DNA of 64,000 nucleotides from Flavobacteriaceae bacterium (GCA_013043685.1 JABDNT010000016.1:1-64000), one strand, 5' to 3'; shown: positions 34,941-43,162, counted from the stretch's first letter. A program made the numbers and translations. Notes: a model not told the origin generated them from the sequence alone.

Positions 34941-36266
34941 CTACGAATCTTCATCCATAAATTTACGGATTTTCCGCTCTTCCCAGTCCTTTCCGAAGAA
35001 CGGATTCCATGCGAATACTTCAGAAGCATGGCCCAACACACCTAGTCCCCAGCCTCCAATAGGGAATAGCGCCCAGGGAAAACTCGTACTTTTCATATTT
35101 AAAAAGATAAAGACGGGTACCATTATTAAATAAATGGAAAAGTGAATGTAAAAACCTTTCAGTTCTTCCACTTTCTTTCTCGCCCGTTCCAATCGTTTTC
35201 CACTTATATATGTAGCCTGGGTCTTCATGGTCATAGTTGATCTGGTGAGCAGCGGTATAGACACCATGAATTCCCGATCTTCTTTTTGGATCCTAACGGG
35301 TCTGTCCGTAAGCAAAGAATATCGCTGCCTGATATTCTGTAGGCCCACGCCACTACTCTCTTTTACGACACTTTTTGGTTGAATATTGTTCTTAATTACA
35401 AGGTTTCCGTCTGCTTCAAATATGGTAATATGAAGCTTTTTTGCAGGAGTAACCTGGTTATGTTTCACTGCATTTTCCAGGAGCAGCTGCAGGCTTAAGG
35501 GCACTACTTTTGCTTCGGGATTACTAAGCCGGTTGGGAACCGTGAAGACGATACTATCTTCAAAACGCATATTAATAAGCGACATATACAGCTTTGCGAA
35601 CTTTATCTCTTCTTCGATAGTAATTAGATCTTTATTTTTCTGTTCCAATACATATCGGTATACTTTGGAAAGTGAAGTGGTGAATCTTGTGGCCGCTTCC
35701 GGATTTTCCTCAATAAGACTGGTTAAGACATTTAAACTGTTGAACAAAAAATGAGGATCAAGCTGGTTCTTTAAGGCATCAAATTGAGCTGATGCGGTTT
35801 TTGCTATGATCTTTTGCTCCTTAACCTTGAATTCCTGGCGGTGCTTGTAATAATAGAAGAGGTAGAAAACCGTAATCACTACAAGCGCAATCAATAAAGA
35901 TGGAGCATAATCGACTAATTTGTCCGAATTGACAAATTCAAAGAAGCCCTGTCCTTCGATGATCACAACAGTGATCACTCTAATAAACCACAGCGCCACC
36001 AGTGTTATGATTATTCCACCCAGGATACCACGCACAAGATATTTCGTACTAAGAATCTGCTTGCCGTATTTCCGCACCAGGTAAATAAAGAAAGCTGCGT
36101 TGGACATGTAAAGAATTACGGTGTATAGCTGGTTGTAAAGAAAGGATTTGATAAGTGTTGGCCCATCCCATTTAAAAGATCCGGTGGTATATTCTATGAT
36201 CCCAACTACCAGAAATATCAGGGTTCCAACAAAAAAAGCTTTACCAAGTTCCTTAAAGAATCGCAT
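34941..36266 (-). CDS. LytS-like histidine kinase with C-terminal fused 2TM domain
   Basis: A 441-aa sensor kinase. Four membrane segments span about residues 10-145. The His_kinase domain begins near 150, with LDPHFLFNSLNVL (His172), the N box LLLENAVKHN (~265) and the G box SSGVGLQNIRQRY (~310). The kinase part ends at VSIPLL near 335, the normal C-terminus. The chain then continues through a short linker into a complete 2TM domain (about 347-441, RLERARKKVEELKGFYIHFSIYLIM to WEERKIRKFMDEDS). An internal ATG at 35226-35228 would yield a separate 95-aa 2TM protein, the same size as the neighbours. Either a fused or dual product is possible. It starts 3 bp after the TPR gene stop. Confidence 0.9.
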   Translation of the reverse strand: MRFFKELGKAFFVGTLIFLVVGIIEYTTGSFKWDGPTLIKSFLYNQLYTVILYMSNAAFFIYLVRKYGKQILSTKYLVRGILGGIIITLVALWFIRVITVVIIEGQGFFEFVNSDKLVDYAPSLLIALVVITVFYLFYYYKHRQEFKVKEQKIIAKTASAQFDALKNQLDPHFLFNSLNVLTSLIEENPEAATRFTTSLSKVYRYVLEQKNKDLITIEEEIKFAKLYMSLINMRFEDSIVFTVPNRLSNPEAKVVPLSLQLLLENAVKHNQVTPAKKLHITIFEADGNLVIKNNIQPKSVVKESSGVGLQNIRQRYSLLTDRPVRIQKEDREFMVSIPLLTRSTMTMKTQATYISGKRLERARKKVEELKGFYIHFSIYLIMVPVFIFLNMKSTSFPWALFPIGGWGLGVLGHASEVFAWNPFFGKDWEERKIRKFMDEDS

Positions 36267-36269
36267 CCT

Positions 36270-36896
36270 TTATTCTTCGCAGTTTTCCTGTAATACTTGC
36301 TCGGCATATTCTCCTCCACCTGTGGGATAAAATTCTCCTGCAGGTTCTTCTTTTCCAAAAAGTTCAATAGCCTTTCTAATGTCATCGCAATAGACATCGG
36401 TGGGTTGATTAAAAAACTTTGCCGAACCTATATCCCATTGAGCTTTACCAAGAACCACCCTCGGGTTTTCAGGATCGATTTCAAATGCCTTCTGATACAA
36501 TTCCGCGATCTTGGGTGAATATTTCATTCCGTATTGCTGTCCGTCGTAAACTACCCAGGCGGTTAAAAGCTGAGCTTCCAGCACTACTACCTCCGCATTG
36601 TTTTCAGTGCGCGCCTTTGCATCATTCAGGAAATTTCGCGCTTTATCCATCTGAGCCACCATTTTTTCCTTATCCTGTTCATTGAAACTACTGAACACAT
36701 TGATCTGAGCCACATAAAAGGGTGGTAACCAATTTTCGTTTTCGGCCTGAGCTATGCGCTCGAATAGATTAGCCGCTTCCCATGGCTTATCGGCTTTCCA
36801 TAATTCGAACGCCTTTTCCATTCCTTGCTGATATTTGGACTGAGCGAAAGTGTTCACTGAAACTATGGCTATGAGTATTAAGATTAATTTTTTCAT
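36270..36896 (-). CDS. Exported TPR-like protein upstream of the kinase
   Basis: A 208-aa protein with signal peptide (1-18, ending VNTFAQ). Helical repeats of TPR type: YQQGMEKAFELWKADKPWEAANLFERIAQAENENWLPPFYVA (~20-60) and YQKAFEIDPENPRVVLGKAQWDIG (~133-156). It is the first gene of the cassette and lies 3 bp before the kinase, so it may be a periplasmic partner of the sensor; that role is inference. The C-terminus contains GGGEYAEQVLQENCEE. Confidence 0.78.
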   Translation of the reverse strand: MKKLILILIAIVSVNTFAQSKYQQGMEKAFELWKADKPWEAANLFERIAQAENENWLPPFYVAQINVFSSFNEQDKEKMVAQMDKARNFLNDAKARTENNAEVVVLEAQLLTAWVVYDGQQYGMKYSPKIAELYQKAFEIDPENPRVVLGKAQWDIGSAKFFNQPTDVYCDDIRKAIELFGKEEPAGEFYPTGGGEYAEQVLQENCEE

Positions 36897-36898
36897 TT

Positions 36899-37006
36899 TT
36901 ATGGAATTAAGAATGCCACACCCGCAATTATGGCGCAGATAGAGACAGCAGTTAATAATTTAATTGATTTATTTCTACCCAGTTTTCGTAGAATTATTCC
37001 TAACAT
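36899..37006 (-). CDS. Possible 35-aa single-span membrane protein
   Basis: A short frame from the ATG at 37004-37006 to a TAA at 36899-36901. It encodes a basic N-terminus (MLGIILRKLGRNKSIK) followed by one hydrophobic helix (residues 17-34, LLTAVSICAIIAGVAFLI). The positive-inside pattern and the exact fit in the spacer between the DUF2141 gene and the TPR gene argue for a real micro-protein. Only 2 bp separate its stop from the TPR start, so it could lead the sensory operon. No family recognised; chance is possible for so short a frame. Confidence 0.4.
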   Translation of the reverse strand: MLGIILRKLGRNKSIKLLTAVSICAIIAGVAFLIP

Positions 37007-37044
37007 GTTTCGTGGTTTGAAGTTACTAAACTATTTCCTTTTCG

Positions 37045-37458
37045 TTACATATTAATGTCAAGCTTTCTAACTTCACCATCCCGTAGCTCAAATCGGGCGT
37101 CTTCCCATTTCGGAGGCCCGAAGAATCCACGGGCATTGTTCGAAGTACCATATGGTTCCGAAGGAATCATCCCCAGAAACATATTCAGCTCCCCGTTATC
37201 GTCTTCATCGTGATAGCACGAAATTGCATAGATCCCATCAGGAAGATCGGTAAACGTAACCTTCGCCGCCTTGCCTTTGATTTCGGTCCTTTTCGATTTA
37301 AAGGTCTTGTCCAGGAATTGATCAGCGTCGTTATATAACCCAACGCGAACATGTCCTTTGTTGTGGTTGAAATCCCTCAGGGATACCTCAACAGTGTTCT
37401 GTGCATGTACTAACATTCCGGTGAGTAGCAACATAATGTAAAGGAGTAGTGTTTGCAT
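37045..37458 (-). CDS. DUF2141 family secreted protein
   Basis: A 137-aa exported protein. I start it at the ATG at 37456-37458 (MQTLLLYIMLLLTGMLVHAQ), a clean signal peptide; an ATG 15 codons upstream is unlikely. The mature part has the DUF2141 pattern: VRVGLYNDADQFL, VTFTDLPDGIYAISCYHDEDDNGELNMFLGMIPSEPYGTSNNARGFFGPPKWEDARFEL. Family function is unknown; a small beta-sandwich is expected. It follows the TonB receptor gene by 105 bp on the same strand. A paralogue lies at 55469-55909. Confidence 0.86.
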   Translation of the reverse strand: MQTLLLYIMLLLTGMLVHAQNTVEVSLRDFNHNKGHVRVGLYNDADQFLDKTFKSKRTEIKGKAAKVTFTDLPDGIYAISCYHDEDDNGELNMFLGMIPSEPYGTSNNARGFFGPPKWEDARFELRDGEVRKLDINM

Positions 37459-37563
37459 GATAGTGGTTTTATTGATTTTGTAAATGTCAGTAGAAATCAG
37501 CATTCTGTAAAAACCGTCTTACCGAACTGTTACAATGTATGGATGAATTGTAGTTCCGTTAAA

Positions 37564-39741
37564 TTATAGGTTATCCAGCTGGTTGTCACTCCGGTCTTCG
37601 CTTATGGTCCAGAAGAACCCAACAAAGAAGAACTGATCGGCTGCAGGACGTAGTGCGCGTCGGTCGAAATTGCCATTAGCATCGGGCATAGAAGCATATT
37701 GATACCCATTGATATTCTTTGTGCCCAGCACATTATTTATCGATACATACAAGATCTTTTGCTGGGAGATCAAATACGCCCAGTTCACACTCAGACTATT
37801 AAAACTTTTAGTTCGCTCCTGCAGAAATCCGGGTAGGTTAGGATTGGTATACGACCTTCCACTACTGAAGGTATGACTGAAACCTATCTGACTTTTCCAA
37901 TCTTCGATCCACCACTTTGCCACGGCACTCAAATTGTGCTTGTTGGCGAAGGATGGAGTAGCTTCCACAGGATAATTGCGATACAGACGTTCGGTATCAA
38001 GGAAAGAATAGCTTACCCAATAATCCACATTTTTAATAGTTTTATTATCTCTCCAGAACAGATCAAACCCTTGTGCATATCCCTCGCCATTATTAGCATA
38101 ATTACTATCGAAGAAAGGAAATTCATCATCATAGGTTACAAGACTGCTGTAGTCTTTGCGATATGCTTCTGCTCTTAGAATCCTGTTCTCTGCTACATAT
38201 TGGTAATTGAGAATATAATGCTGGGTTTTTTGGGCTTCCAGGGTATTGCTGAATTTCAATATGTCGTTCATAGGTTGTTGGTAGAAATCACCGTAAGCTA
38301 CAGATAATTGACTATTCTTTCCGGTTTTATAAGCAAGCGAAGTTCGTGGTGAGAAAGTGAACTGGTCGAATAACTGACTGTGTTCTCCTCGAGCTCCCAC
38401 CTTGATTGCGAATTTTCTGGAAAATACTACGTCCAGTTCCGAAAATGCAGCAGAAATACCATTATTAAACCCATAGCGCTCACTAACAAATTGATTACTG
38501 AATTCTTCTACAAAATCGGTTAGGAACTGTTCTGCACCAAAACTTAGTTTCACACGATTACTGAATCTCTTCCTGAATTTAAGTTTGAAATGCGCAGAAT
38601 TCTCGGTATTGTCTATATCGTCCGTCATTATCCCTACGTCATTCCTTGCCCGGGTATAGCTGCCGCCCGTTTCAATTCTCCAACTCTGGTTAAGATACCC
38701 CGTATAACTTGCGTTGGTATAGAAATTATAATTTTTTAGTTTGAATTTCAATCCCTCCGCGAAATTGATATCCTCCTGGGTCAATTCAAAATTACTGCTG
38801 TCGAAGGCTGCATAAACTTTTAATATACCCGATTCGAACTGGTTTCTGAAAACAGTCTCTCCAGCCAGTGCTTCAAAGGGTTTCTCCCAGTCGTTCCTAT
38901 CGGGATAAATCGCTAAGTATGGTGCGAGGTTAATATAACTTGTATTGAAACTCAGAGAACTCTTCTCCCACTTCTGTGTATTACCAACACCTCCTCCAAC
39001 TGTCATAAGAGCGATTTCAGTCTTATCCTGGTCCGGTTCATCAATTGTGTTCAATAATAAAACAGACGATAATGCCTGTCCGTATTCTGCTGAATAACCC
39101 CCTGTGGAAAAAGTGATACCATCAAACAGGAACGGACTGTAGCGCCCCCTTGTTGGAATATTATTCGTAGTGGGTGTATAGGGCGTAAAAACCCGAATAC
39201 CATCTATGAAGATCTGTGTTTCCCCGGCATCTCCTCCACGCACGAACAACCTGCCATCTTCGGCCACGGTTGTGGTTCCCGGCAGAGTTTGCAACGCACC
39301 AACAAAGTCCCCAAGGGCGCTTGCCGTGGTTACGACATCTAAGGGTTTAAGTACAGAAACTTTACTGTTATCACTGGCTTCAAGGGTTCCTGCGCTAATA
39401 ACAACAGTATCGAGTGAATTTACATCTTCGCGTAATGCGATGGTGAGGTTATTCATTTGTGACACGTCTGCTGCCATCATAAAGGTTTCAAAGGACAGGT
39501 AAGAAGCGATTAAGGTTTGAACTCCGGTCTCGGAAGTTTGAAAATTAAATTTTCCATCAACATCGGAAGTGATCCCGTCATAGGTTCCATCAAGATATAT
39601 GTTTGCTCCTTCAATAGGAGTTCCGTTCTTTTCAGTTACAATTCCCGATATGGTGGTCTGAGCAAACCCGAAATGAGAAAAGCAGCAGGTAAATAAAGTG
39701 AGGATAATTAAAACAGCCAGTGTATTTTTCGGAAGGTTCAT
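37564..39741 (-). CDS. TonB-dependent receptor
   Basis: Outer-membrane receptor, 725 aa from the ATG at 39739-39741 (MNLPKNTLAVLIILTL), which leads a signal peptide ending FGFAQ; the upstream ATG at 39777 adds a 12-residue charged extension. A carboxypeptidase-regulatory-like domain (~30-110, ISGIVTEKNGTPIEGANIYLDG) is followed by a plug domain (~125-225, with RLFVRGGDAGETQIFIDGIRVFTPY and RGRYSPFLFDGITFSTGGYSAEYGQALSS) and the 22-strand barrel ending FFFVGFFWTI near the C-terminus. Substrate unknown. It is probably co-transcribed with the DUF2141 gene. There is no adjacent SusD or FecR. Confidence 0.92.
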   Translation of the reverse strand: MNLPKNTLAVLIILTLFTCCFSHFGFAQTTISGIVTEKNGTPIEGANIYLDGTYDGITSDVDGKFNFQTSETGVQTLIASYLSFETFMMAADVSQMNNLTIALREDVNSLDTVVISAGTLEASDNSKVSVLKPLDVVTTASALGDFVGALQTLPGTTTVAEDGRLFVRGGDAGETQIFIDGIRVFTPYTPTTNNIPTRGRYSPFLFDGITFSTGGYSAEYGQALSSVLLLNTIDEPDQDKTEIALMTVGGGVGNTQKWEKSSLSFNTSYINLAPYLAIYPDRNDWEKPFEALAGETVFRNQFESGILKVYAAFDSSNFELTQEDINFAEGLKFKLKNYNFYTNASYTGYLNQSWRIETGGSYTRARNDVGIMTDDIDNTENSAHFKLKFRKRFSNRVKLSFGAEQFLTDFVEEFSNQFVSERYGFNNGISAAFSELDVVFSRKFAIKVGARGEHSQLFDQFTFSPRTSLAYKTGKNSQLSVAYGDFYQQPMNDILKFSNTLEAQKTQHYILNYQYVAENRILRAEAYRKDYSSLVTYDDEFPFFDSNYANNGEGYAQGFDLFWRDNKTIKNVDYWVSYSFLDTERLYRNYPVEATPSFANKHNLSAVAKWWIEDWKSQIGFSHTFSSGRSYTNPNLPGFLQERTKSFNSLSVNWAYLISQQKILYVSINNVLGTKNINGYQYASMPDANGNFDRRALRPAADQFFFVGFFWTISEDRSDNQLDNL

Positions 39742-39863
39742 TTCTTTGATCGATTGTTTAACATCCCAAATGTCCATAGAAATTCAGTCTTCTTTAAATA
39801 AATGATACCGAACTGTAAGATATAACTTCTCAATTGTTCAAAAATTAATTTGAGCTAAAAATG

Positions 39864-39871
39864 TATCTTTA
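39864..39871 (+). promoter_or_regulatory. -7-like box upstream of DUF1028 gene
   Basis: TATCTTTA resembles the Bacteroidota -7 consensus TAnnTTTG. A matching -33 TTG at the usual spacing is not visible, so support is partial. Confidence 0.35.
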
Positions 39872-39888
39872 TACAAAAGAAAATCATT

Positions 39889-40896
39889 ATGACACGACTT
39901 TACACATTTCTTCTATCAATTATGTTATTCGGTGCCGTATCGGCCCAGGATACTTTTTCTATCATCGCGGTGGATCCCACTACCGGTGAAGTAGGCTCTG
40001 CCGGCGCTTCCTGTGTAACCGGTGTTGGGTCCCAGGGTATTATTGATATTATTACCGATATTATCCCGGGTCGCGGAGGAGTTAATTCCCAGGCATATGT
40101 TTGCATACCCAATGTGAATCTTCAAAACGCTATAATACGAATGGAAATGGGCGATTCTCCTACTGAAATAATCGACTGGCTTATTGCCAATGACGCCTGT
40201 GGATCACAGAATTTCGATCCGGCTTTCAGACAATATGGTATTGCCGATTTCGATGGCAATGGTGATCCCAGAACTGCCGGATTTACGGGAAATATGACCG
40301 ATGATTACAAGGAAGACCGCCAGGGAGCAACCTTTAGTGTGCAGGGAAATATTTTACTCAATCAAACGGTGATCGATAATATGGAGAACAATTTCAATAA
40401 CACCACCGGTACTTTGGCAGATAAGCTTATGGCTGCCTTGCAGGGAGCCAATTTTCCTGGTGCCGATCAGCGTTGCCTGTCTGCTGGAACTTCCTCGACA
40501 ACGGCATATTTGTTAGTCTATAAAGAAGATGATTTACCTGGTGAACCTTATTTACGTTTGAATGTTGGACAACAACCTTCCGGAACCGAACCTATCGATA
40601 TACTGCAAGATCTATACGACAACTTTCTGGCAGTAGAGGATAATCAAGTTAAAGAAAGATTACAACTTTACCCTAATCCTGCAAATGATATAATCTTTAT
40701 TGAACGCCAGGCATCCTTAACTATTGACAGCCTGGAGATATTTGATGTGAATGGTAAAAAAGTTTCAGAGACTATTTCTATGGATACGAGTAAATTGCAA
40801 TACGAGATCAATATCAACAACCTACAAAGCGGGATCTACTTCCTTAGAGTTCACAGCCCTGAGGGAAATGCCACCCTTAAGTTTGTGAAGAATTAA
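39889..40896 (+). CDS. DUF1028 family secreted protein with T9SS sorting domain
   Basis: A 335-aa protein. The signal peptide (1-19, ending GAVSAQ) is followed directly by DTFSIIAVDPTTGEVGSAGASC, the family start in which the processed N-terminal residue resembles an Ntn-hydrolase nucleophile region. The DUF1028 domain fills ~20-240 (GRGGVNSQAYV, DPRTAGFTG, QGNILLNQTVIDNM). The C-terminal ~75 residues are a T9SS type A domain (LQLYPNPANDIIFI to ATLKFVKN). Function of DUF1028 is not proven. A TATCTTTA -7-like box lies at 39864-39871, 18 bp before the start codon, and a good terminator follows. Confidence 0.88.
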   Translation: MTRLYTFLLSIMLFGAVSAQDTFSIIAVDPTTGEVGSAGASCVTGVGSQGIIDIITDIIPGRGGVNSQAYVCIPNVNLQNAIIRMEMGDSPTEIIDWLIANDACGSQNFDPAFRQYGIADFDGNGDPRTAGFTGNMTDDYKEDRQGATFSVQGNILLNQTVIDNMENNFNNTTGTLADKLMAALQGANFPGADQRCLSAGTSSTTAYLLVYKEDDLPGEPYLRLNVGQQPSGTEPIDILQDLYDNFLAVEDNQVKERLQLYPNPANDIIFIERQASLTIDSLEIFDVNGKKVSETISMDTSKLQYEININNLQSGIYFLRVHSPEGNATLKFVKN

Positions 40897-40921
40897 TTCA
40901 AGAGACATAATAAAGGAAGAG

Positions 40922-40948
40922 CCACTCTTAATGGAGTGGTTTTTTTTT
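40922..40948 (+). terminator. Rho-independent terminator after DUF1028 gene
   Basis: Stem ccactc / gagtgg (40922-40927 and 40934-40939), six-nt loop and nine T residues. It separates this gene from the DUF1801 gene. Confidence 0.88.
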
Positions 40949-40984
40949 GAATTTATGGTATCTTGAAATCGTAAATAACGTATT

Positions 40985-41581
40985 ATGACGATTTCAGAAA
41001 AAGTAAATGCGTATATAAGCAAGCACAACAGATGGAGTAGGCAGTTAGAACAATTACGTGAGGTATTTCAGCGAACCGAACTTTTAGAAGAAGTAAAATG
41101 GGGCTCTCCAACTTATACCTTAAACGGTAAATTGGTTGCTGGTTTCGCTGCATTTAAAAATCATTATGCGATCTGGTTCCACCAGGGAGTATTCTTAAAG
41201 GATACCGATAAAAAACTTATTAATGCCCAGGAAGGAAAGACTAAAGCCCTTCGTCAATGGAAATTCGAAGCAGGTGATATCATCGACCAGGATATTATAC
41301 TGAAATACATACAGGAAGCCATTGAAAATTCCTTAGCACCTAAGGAAATTAAACCCGAACGAAAAACAGCTTTGATGGTTCCGGAATTTCTTCAGAAAGC
41401 TTTGAACACCGACAGCAAATTTAAGCAGTCGTTCGATGGGCTCACACCCGGTAAAAAAAGGGAGTATGCAGAATATATAGACTCGGCCAAAAGAGAAGTA
41501 ACAAAATTGAGCCGTCTTGAAAAGATTACACCTATGATCCTGGAGGGTAAGGGCCTTAATGATAAATACAAGAAATGCTAA
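40985..41581 (+). CDS. DUF1801 / YdeI-family protein
   Basis: A 198-aa cytoplasmic protein. Residues ~10-115 carry the DUF1801 pattern (LREVFQRTELLEEVKWGSPTYTLNGKLVAGFAAFKNHYAIWFHQG). Residues ~125-195 carry the YdeI/OmdA C-terminal helices (PEFLQKALNTDSKFKQSFDGLTPGKKREYAEYIDSAKREVTKLSRLEKI). Relatives include iron-chaperone-like frataxin-fold proteins; the specific role is unknown. The cyclase gene starts 18 bp after its stop, so they may be co-transcribed. Confidence 0.85.
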   Translation: MTISEKVNAYISKHNRWSRQLEQLREVFQRTELLEEVKWGSPTYTLNGKLVAGFAAFKNHYAIWFHQGVFLKDTDKKLINAQEGKTKALRQWKFEAGDIIDQDIILKYIQEAIENSLAPKEIKPERKTALMVPEFLQKALNTDSKFKQSFDGLTPGKKREYAEYIDSAKREVTKLSRLEKITPMILEGKGLNDKYKKC

Positions 41582-41599
41582 CCTTCCGAAATCTATTCG

Positions 41600-42715
41600 A
41601 TGACCAGTTATAAAACAAGGCTATTGTGGCAGTATTTCCGAAAATCCTTTTGGATACTCATCATATGGGTAATAATTAGCAACCTAATATTTTTTCTTGA
41701 ATATTTTAGCCTGGTAAGCAATCAGTATCTTTCTTCGGAATACGACTTCAAATCAGCATTCACAGCTAACATGATCGTTTCGGTTTCGGCAGGAGTGGTA
41801 GGAGGTTTTGTAACACTGCATTTAATGGAATACTGGCTTCGGAAGTTTGCCTTTTGGAAGGCGCTCAGCCTTATGGTCATTGCCTACACGGCAGCGGCAG
41901 TTTTTGTAAGTACTATAGGGGCCTCCTACGCCATTAGTGAGCAATACGGTTTACCATTGTTTCATCCGGATGTACAGGAAGATTTGTTATTGTTTTTCGG
42001 ATCCTGGGTATTTGTAAAAAACTTCATCATTTGGTTATTAATAGTAATTGGTACGCTCATAGTACTTATGGTTAATGACAAATACGGGCCTGGGGTATTC
42101 CGGGACTATTTACTGGGAAGGTATTTCAGGCCAAAGAACGAACGCCGGATCTTTATGTTTACCGATATCAAGGATGCTACGGCGATTGCTGAAAAATTAG
42201 GAGAAAACAAATACTTTCATCTTCTCAAAGACTTCTTTAAGGACATTGCTCCAGCCATTGTTCAAAGCCGGGGTGAAGTTTATCAATATGTGGGAGATGA
42301 AGTAGTTATTTCCTGGAAAATGAAACCGGGATTAAAGAATGGAAATGCAATTGGCTGTTTTTTTCGCATGAAACAGCTTCTCGCAGCGAAAGCCCATACC
42401 TATGAGGAACGATATGGACTGGTCCCTAATTTTAAAGTAGGTTACCATTTTGGACCTGTAATGGTGGGTGAATTAGGCCAGATTAAAAGGGATATTGCCT
42501 TTTCCGGAGATGTTTTAAATACCACATCTCGAATTCAGGCAAAATGCAATGAACTGGGCGTAGAAATTCTGGCTTCGAAGGAATTTTCCGAAATTGCTTA
42601 TCAACTTCCCATGGGTATTACGCCAAAGGAAATGGGTAACCAGGAATTAAAAGGTAAAAAACAAAAATTAAGCCTGGTAACTTACGTTCTGGACCACTCA
42701 GTCCATCCATCCTAA
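41600..42715 (+). CDS. Membrane-anchored class III adenylate/guanylate cyclase
   Basis: A 371-aa protein with four membrane segments (~17-37, 55-75, 85-107, 133-158) followed by a class III nucleotidyl cyclase domain (~185-365). Metal-binding aspartates are present: Asp189 in FTDIKDAT and Asp233 in YVGDEVV. Arg and Asn of the closing motif (GDVLNTTSRIQ) are also present. At the position usually held by the substrate-selecting Lys four residues before Asp233 there is Gln229 (YQYVGDE), so nucleotide choice cannot be read off simply. The product (cAMP or cGMP) is unknown, and no CRP-like receptor is adjacent. An inverted repeat begins at its stop codon. Confidence 0.88.
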   Translation: MTSYKTRLLWQYFRKSFWILIIWVIISNLIFFLEYFSLVSNQYLSSEYDFKSAFTANMIVSVSAGVVGGFVTLHLMEYWLRKFAFWKALSLMVIAYTAAAVFVSTIGASYAISEQYGLPLFHPDVQEDLLLFFGSWVFVKNFIIWLLIVIGTLIVLMVNDKYGPGVFRDYLLGRYFRPKNERRIFMFTDIKDATAIAEKLGENKYFHLLKDFFKDIAPAIVQSRGEVYQYVGDEVVISWKMKPGLKNGNAIGCFFRMKQLLAAKAHTYEERYGLVPNFKVGYHFGPVMVGELGQIKRDIAFSGDVLNTTSRIQAKCNELGVEILASKEFSEIAYQLPMGITPKEMGNQELKGKKQKLSLVTYVLDHSVHPS

Positions 42716-42747
42716 GATTCTCTTTTTACAGCTATTACATCTTAGGA
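42710..42747. repeat. Inverted repeat overlapping cyclase stop codon
   Basis: Nine-base arms tcctaagat (42710-42718) and atcttagga (42739-42747) are separated by 20 nt. No T run follows, so it is not a standard terminator. It could be a protein-binding site or an mRNA hairpin before the repeat-protein gene. Confidence 0.5.
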
Positions 42748-42802
42748 ATGAAATTTGATACCTAACTTAAAACGTCAGTAATAATATTTAAAATTTCAGC
42801 TT

Positions 42803-43162
42803 ATGAAAACCGATCTATACACTAAATCCGTTCTAACAGTTATTGCTATCTGCCTTACGGTGAATCTCATCGGTCAACTCGATCTTATTCCAAAGGCACA
42901 TGCATCGGAGTCCAATCCCAGCGAAGTTTCTACAGAATATGCGGTCGTACCAATTTCGGATATGGAAACCATGGATGTGCGGATCGTGGACATCAACACT
43001 TACGATGAACTTAATGTGAACCTGAAAAGTGTGGATACCTACGACGAGGTTAAAGTGAACATTAAAAGTATCGACACCAGTGACGAACTGGACGTGAATC
43101 TCGACGAGATTGGCGGCGGCTGGGTAACCAATGGAGGCCCTATAAAGGTGAAGCTCGACTAA
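42803..43162 (+). CDS. Secreted protein with three imperfect 13-15-residue repeats
   Basis: A 119-aa protein with an N-terminal signal/anchor (about 8-27, SVLTVIAICLTVNLIGQL), then a proline/serine linker (30-50). Residues ~58-102 contain three repeats: VDINTYDELNVNLKS, VDTYDEVKVNIKS and IDTSDELDVNLDE, alternating acidic and hydrophobic residues as in a short beta-solenoid or beta-meander. It ends GGGWVTNGGPIKVKLD. The N-terminus MKTDLYTKSVLTVIA is reminiscent of small Bacteroidota secreted proteins, but I recognise no functional family. The stop codon overlaps that of the convergent NDH-2 gene by 3 bp. Confidence 0.75.
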   Translation: MKTDLYTKSVLTVIAICLTVNLIGQLDLIPKAHASESNPSEVSTEYAVVPISDMETMDVRIVDINTYDELNVNLKSVDTYDEVKVNIKSIDTSDELDVNLDEIGGGWVTNGGPIKVKLD

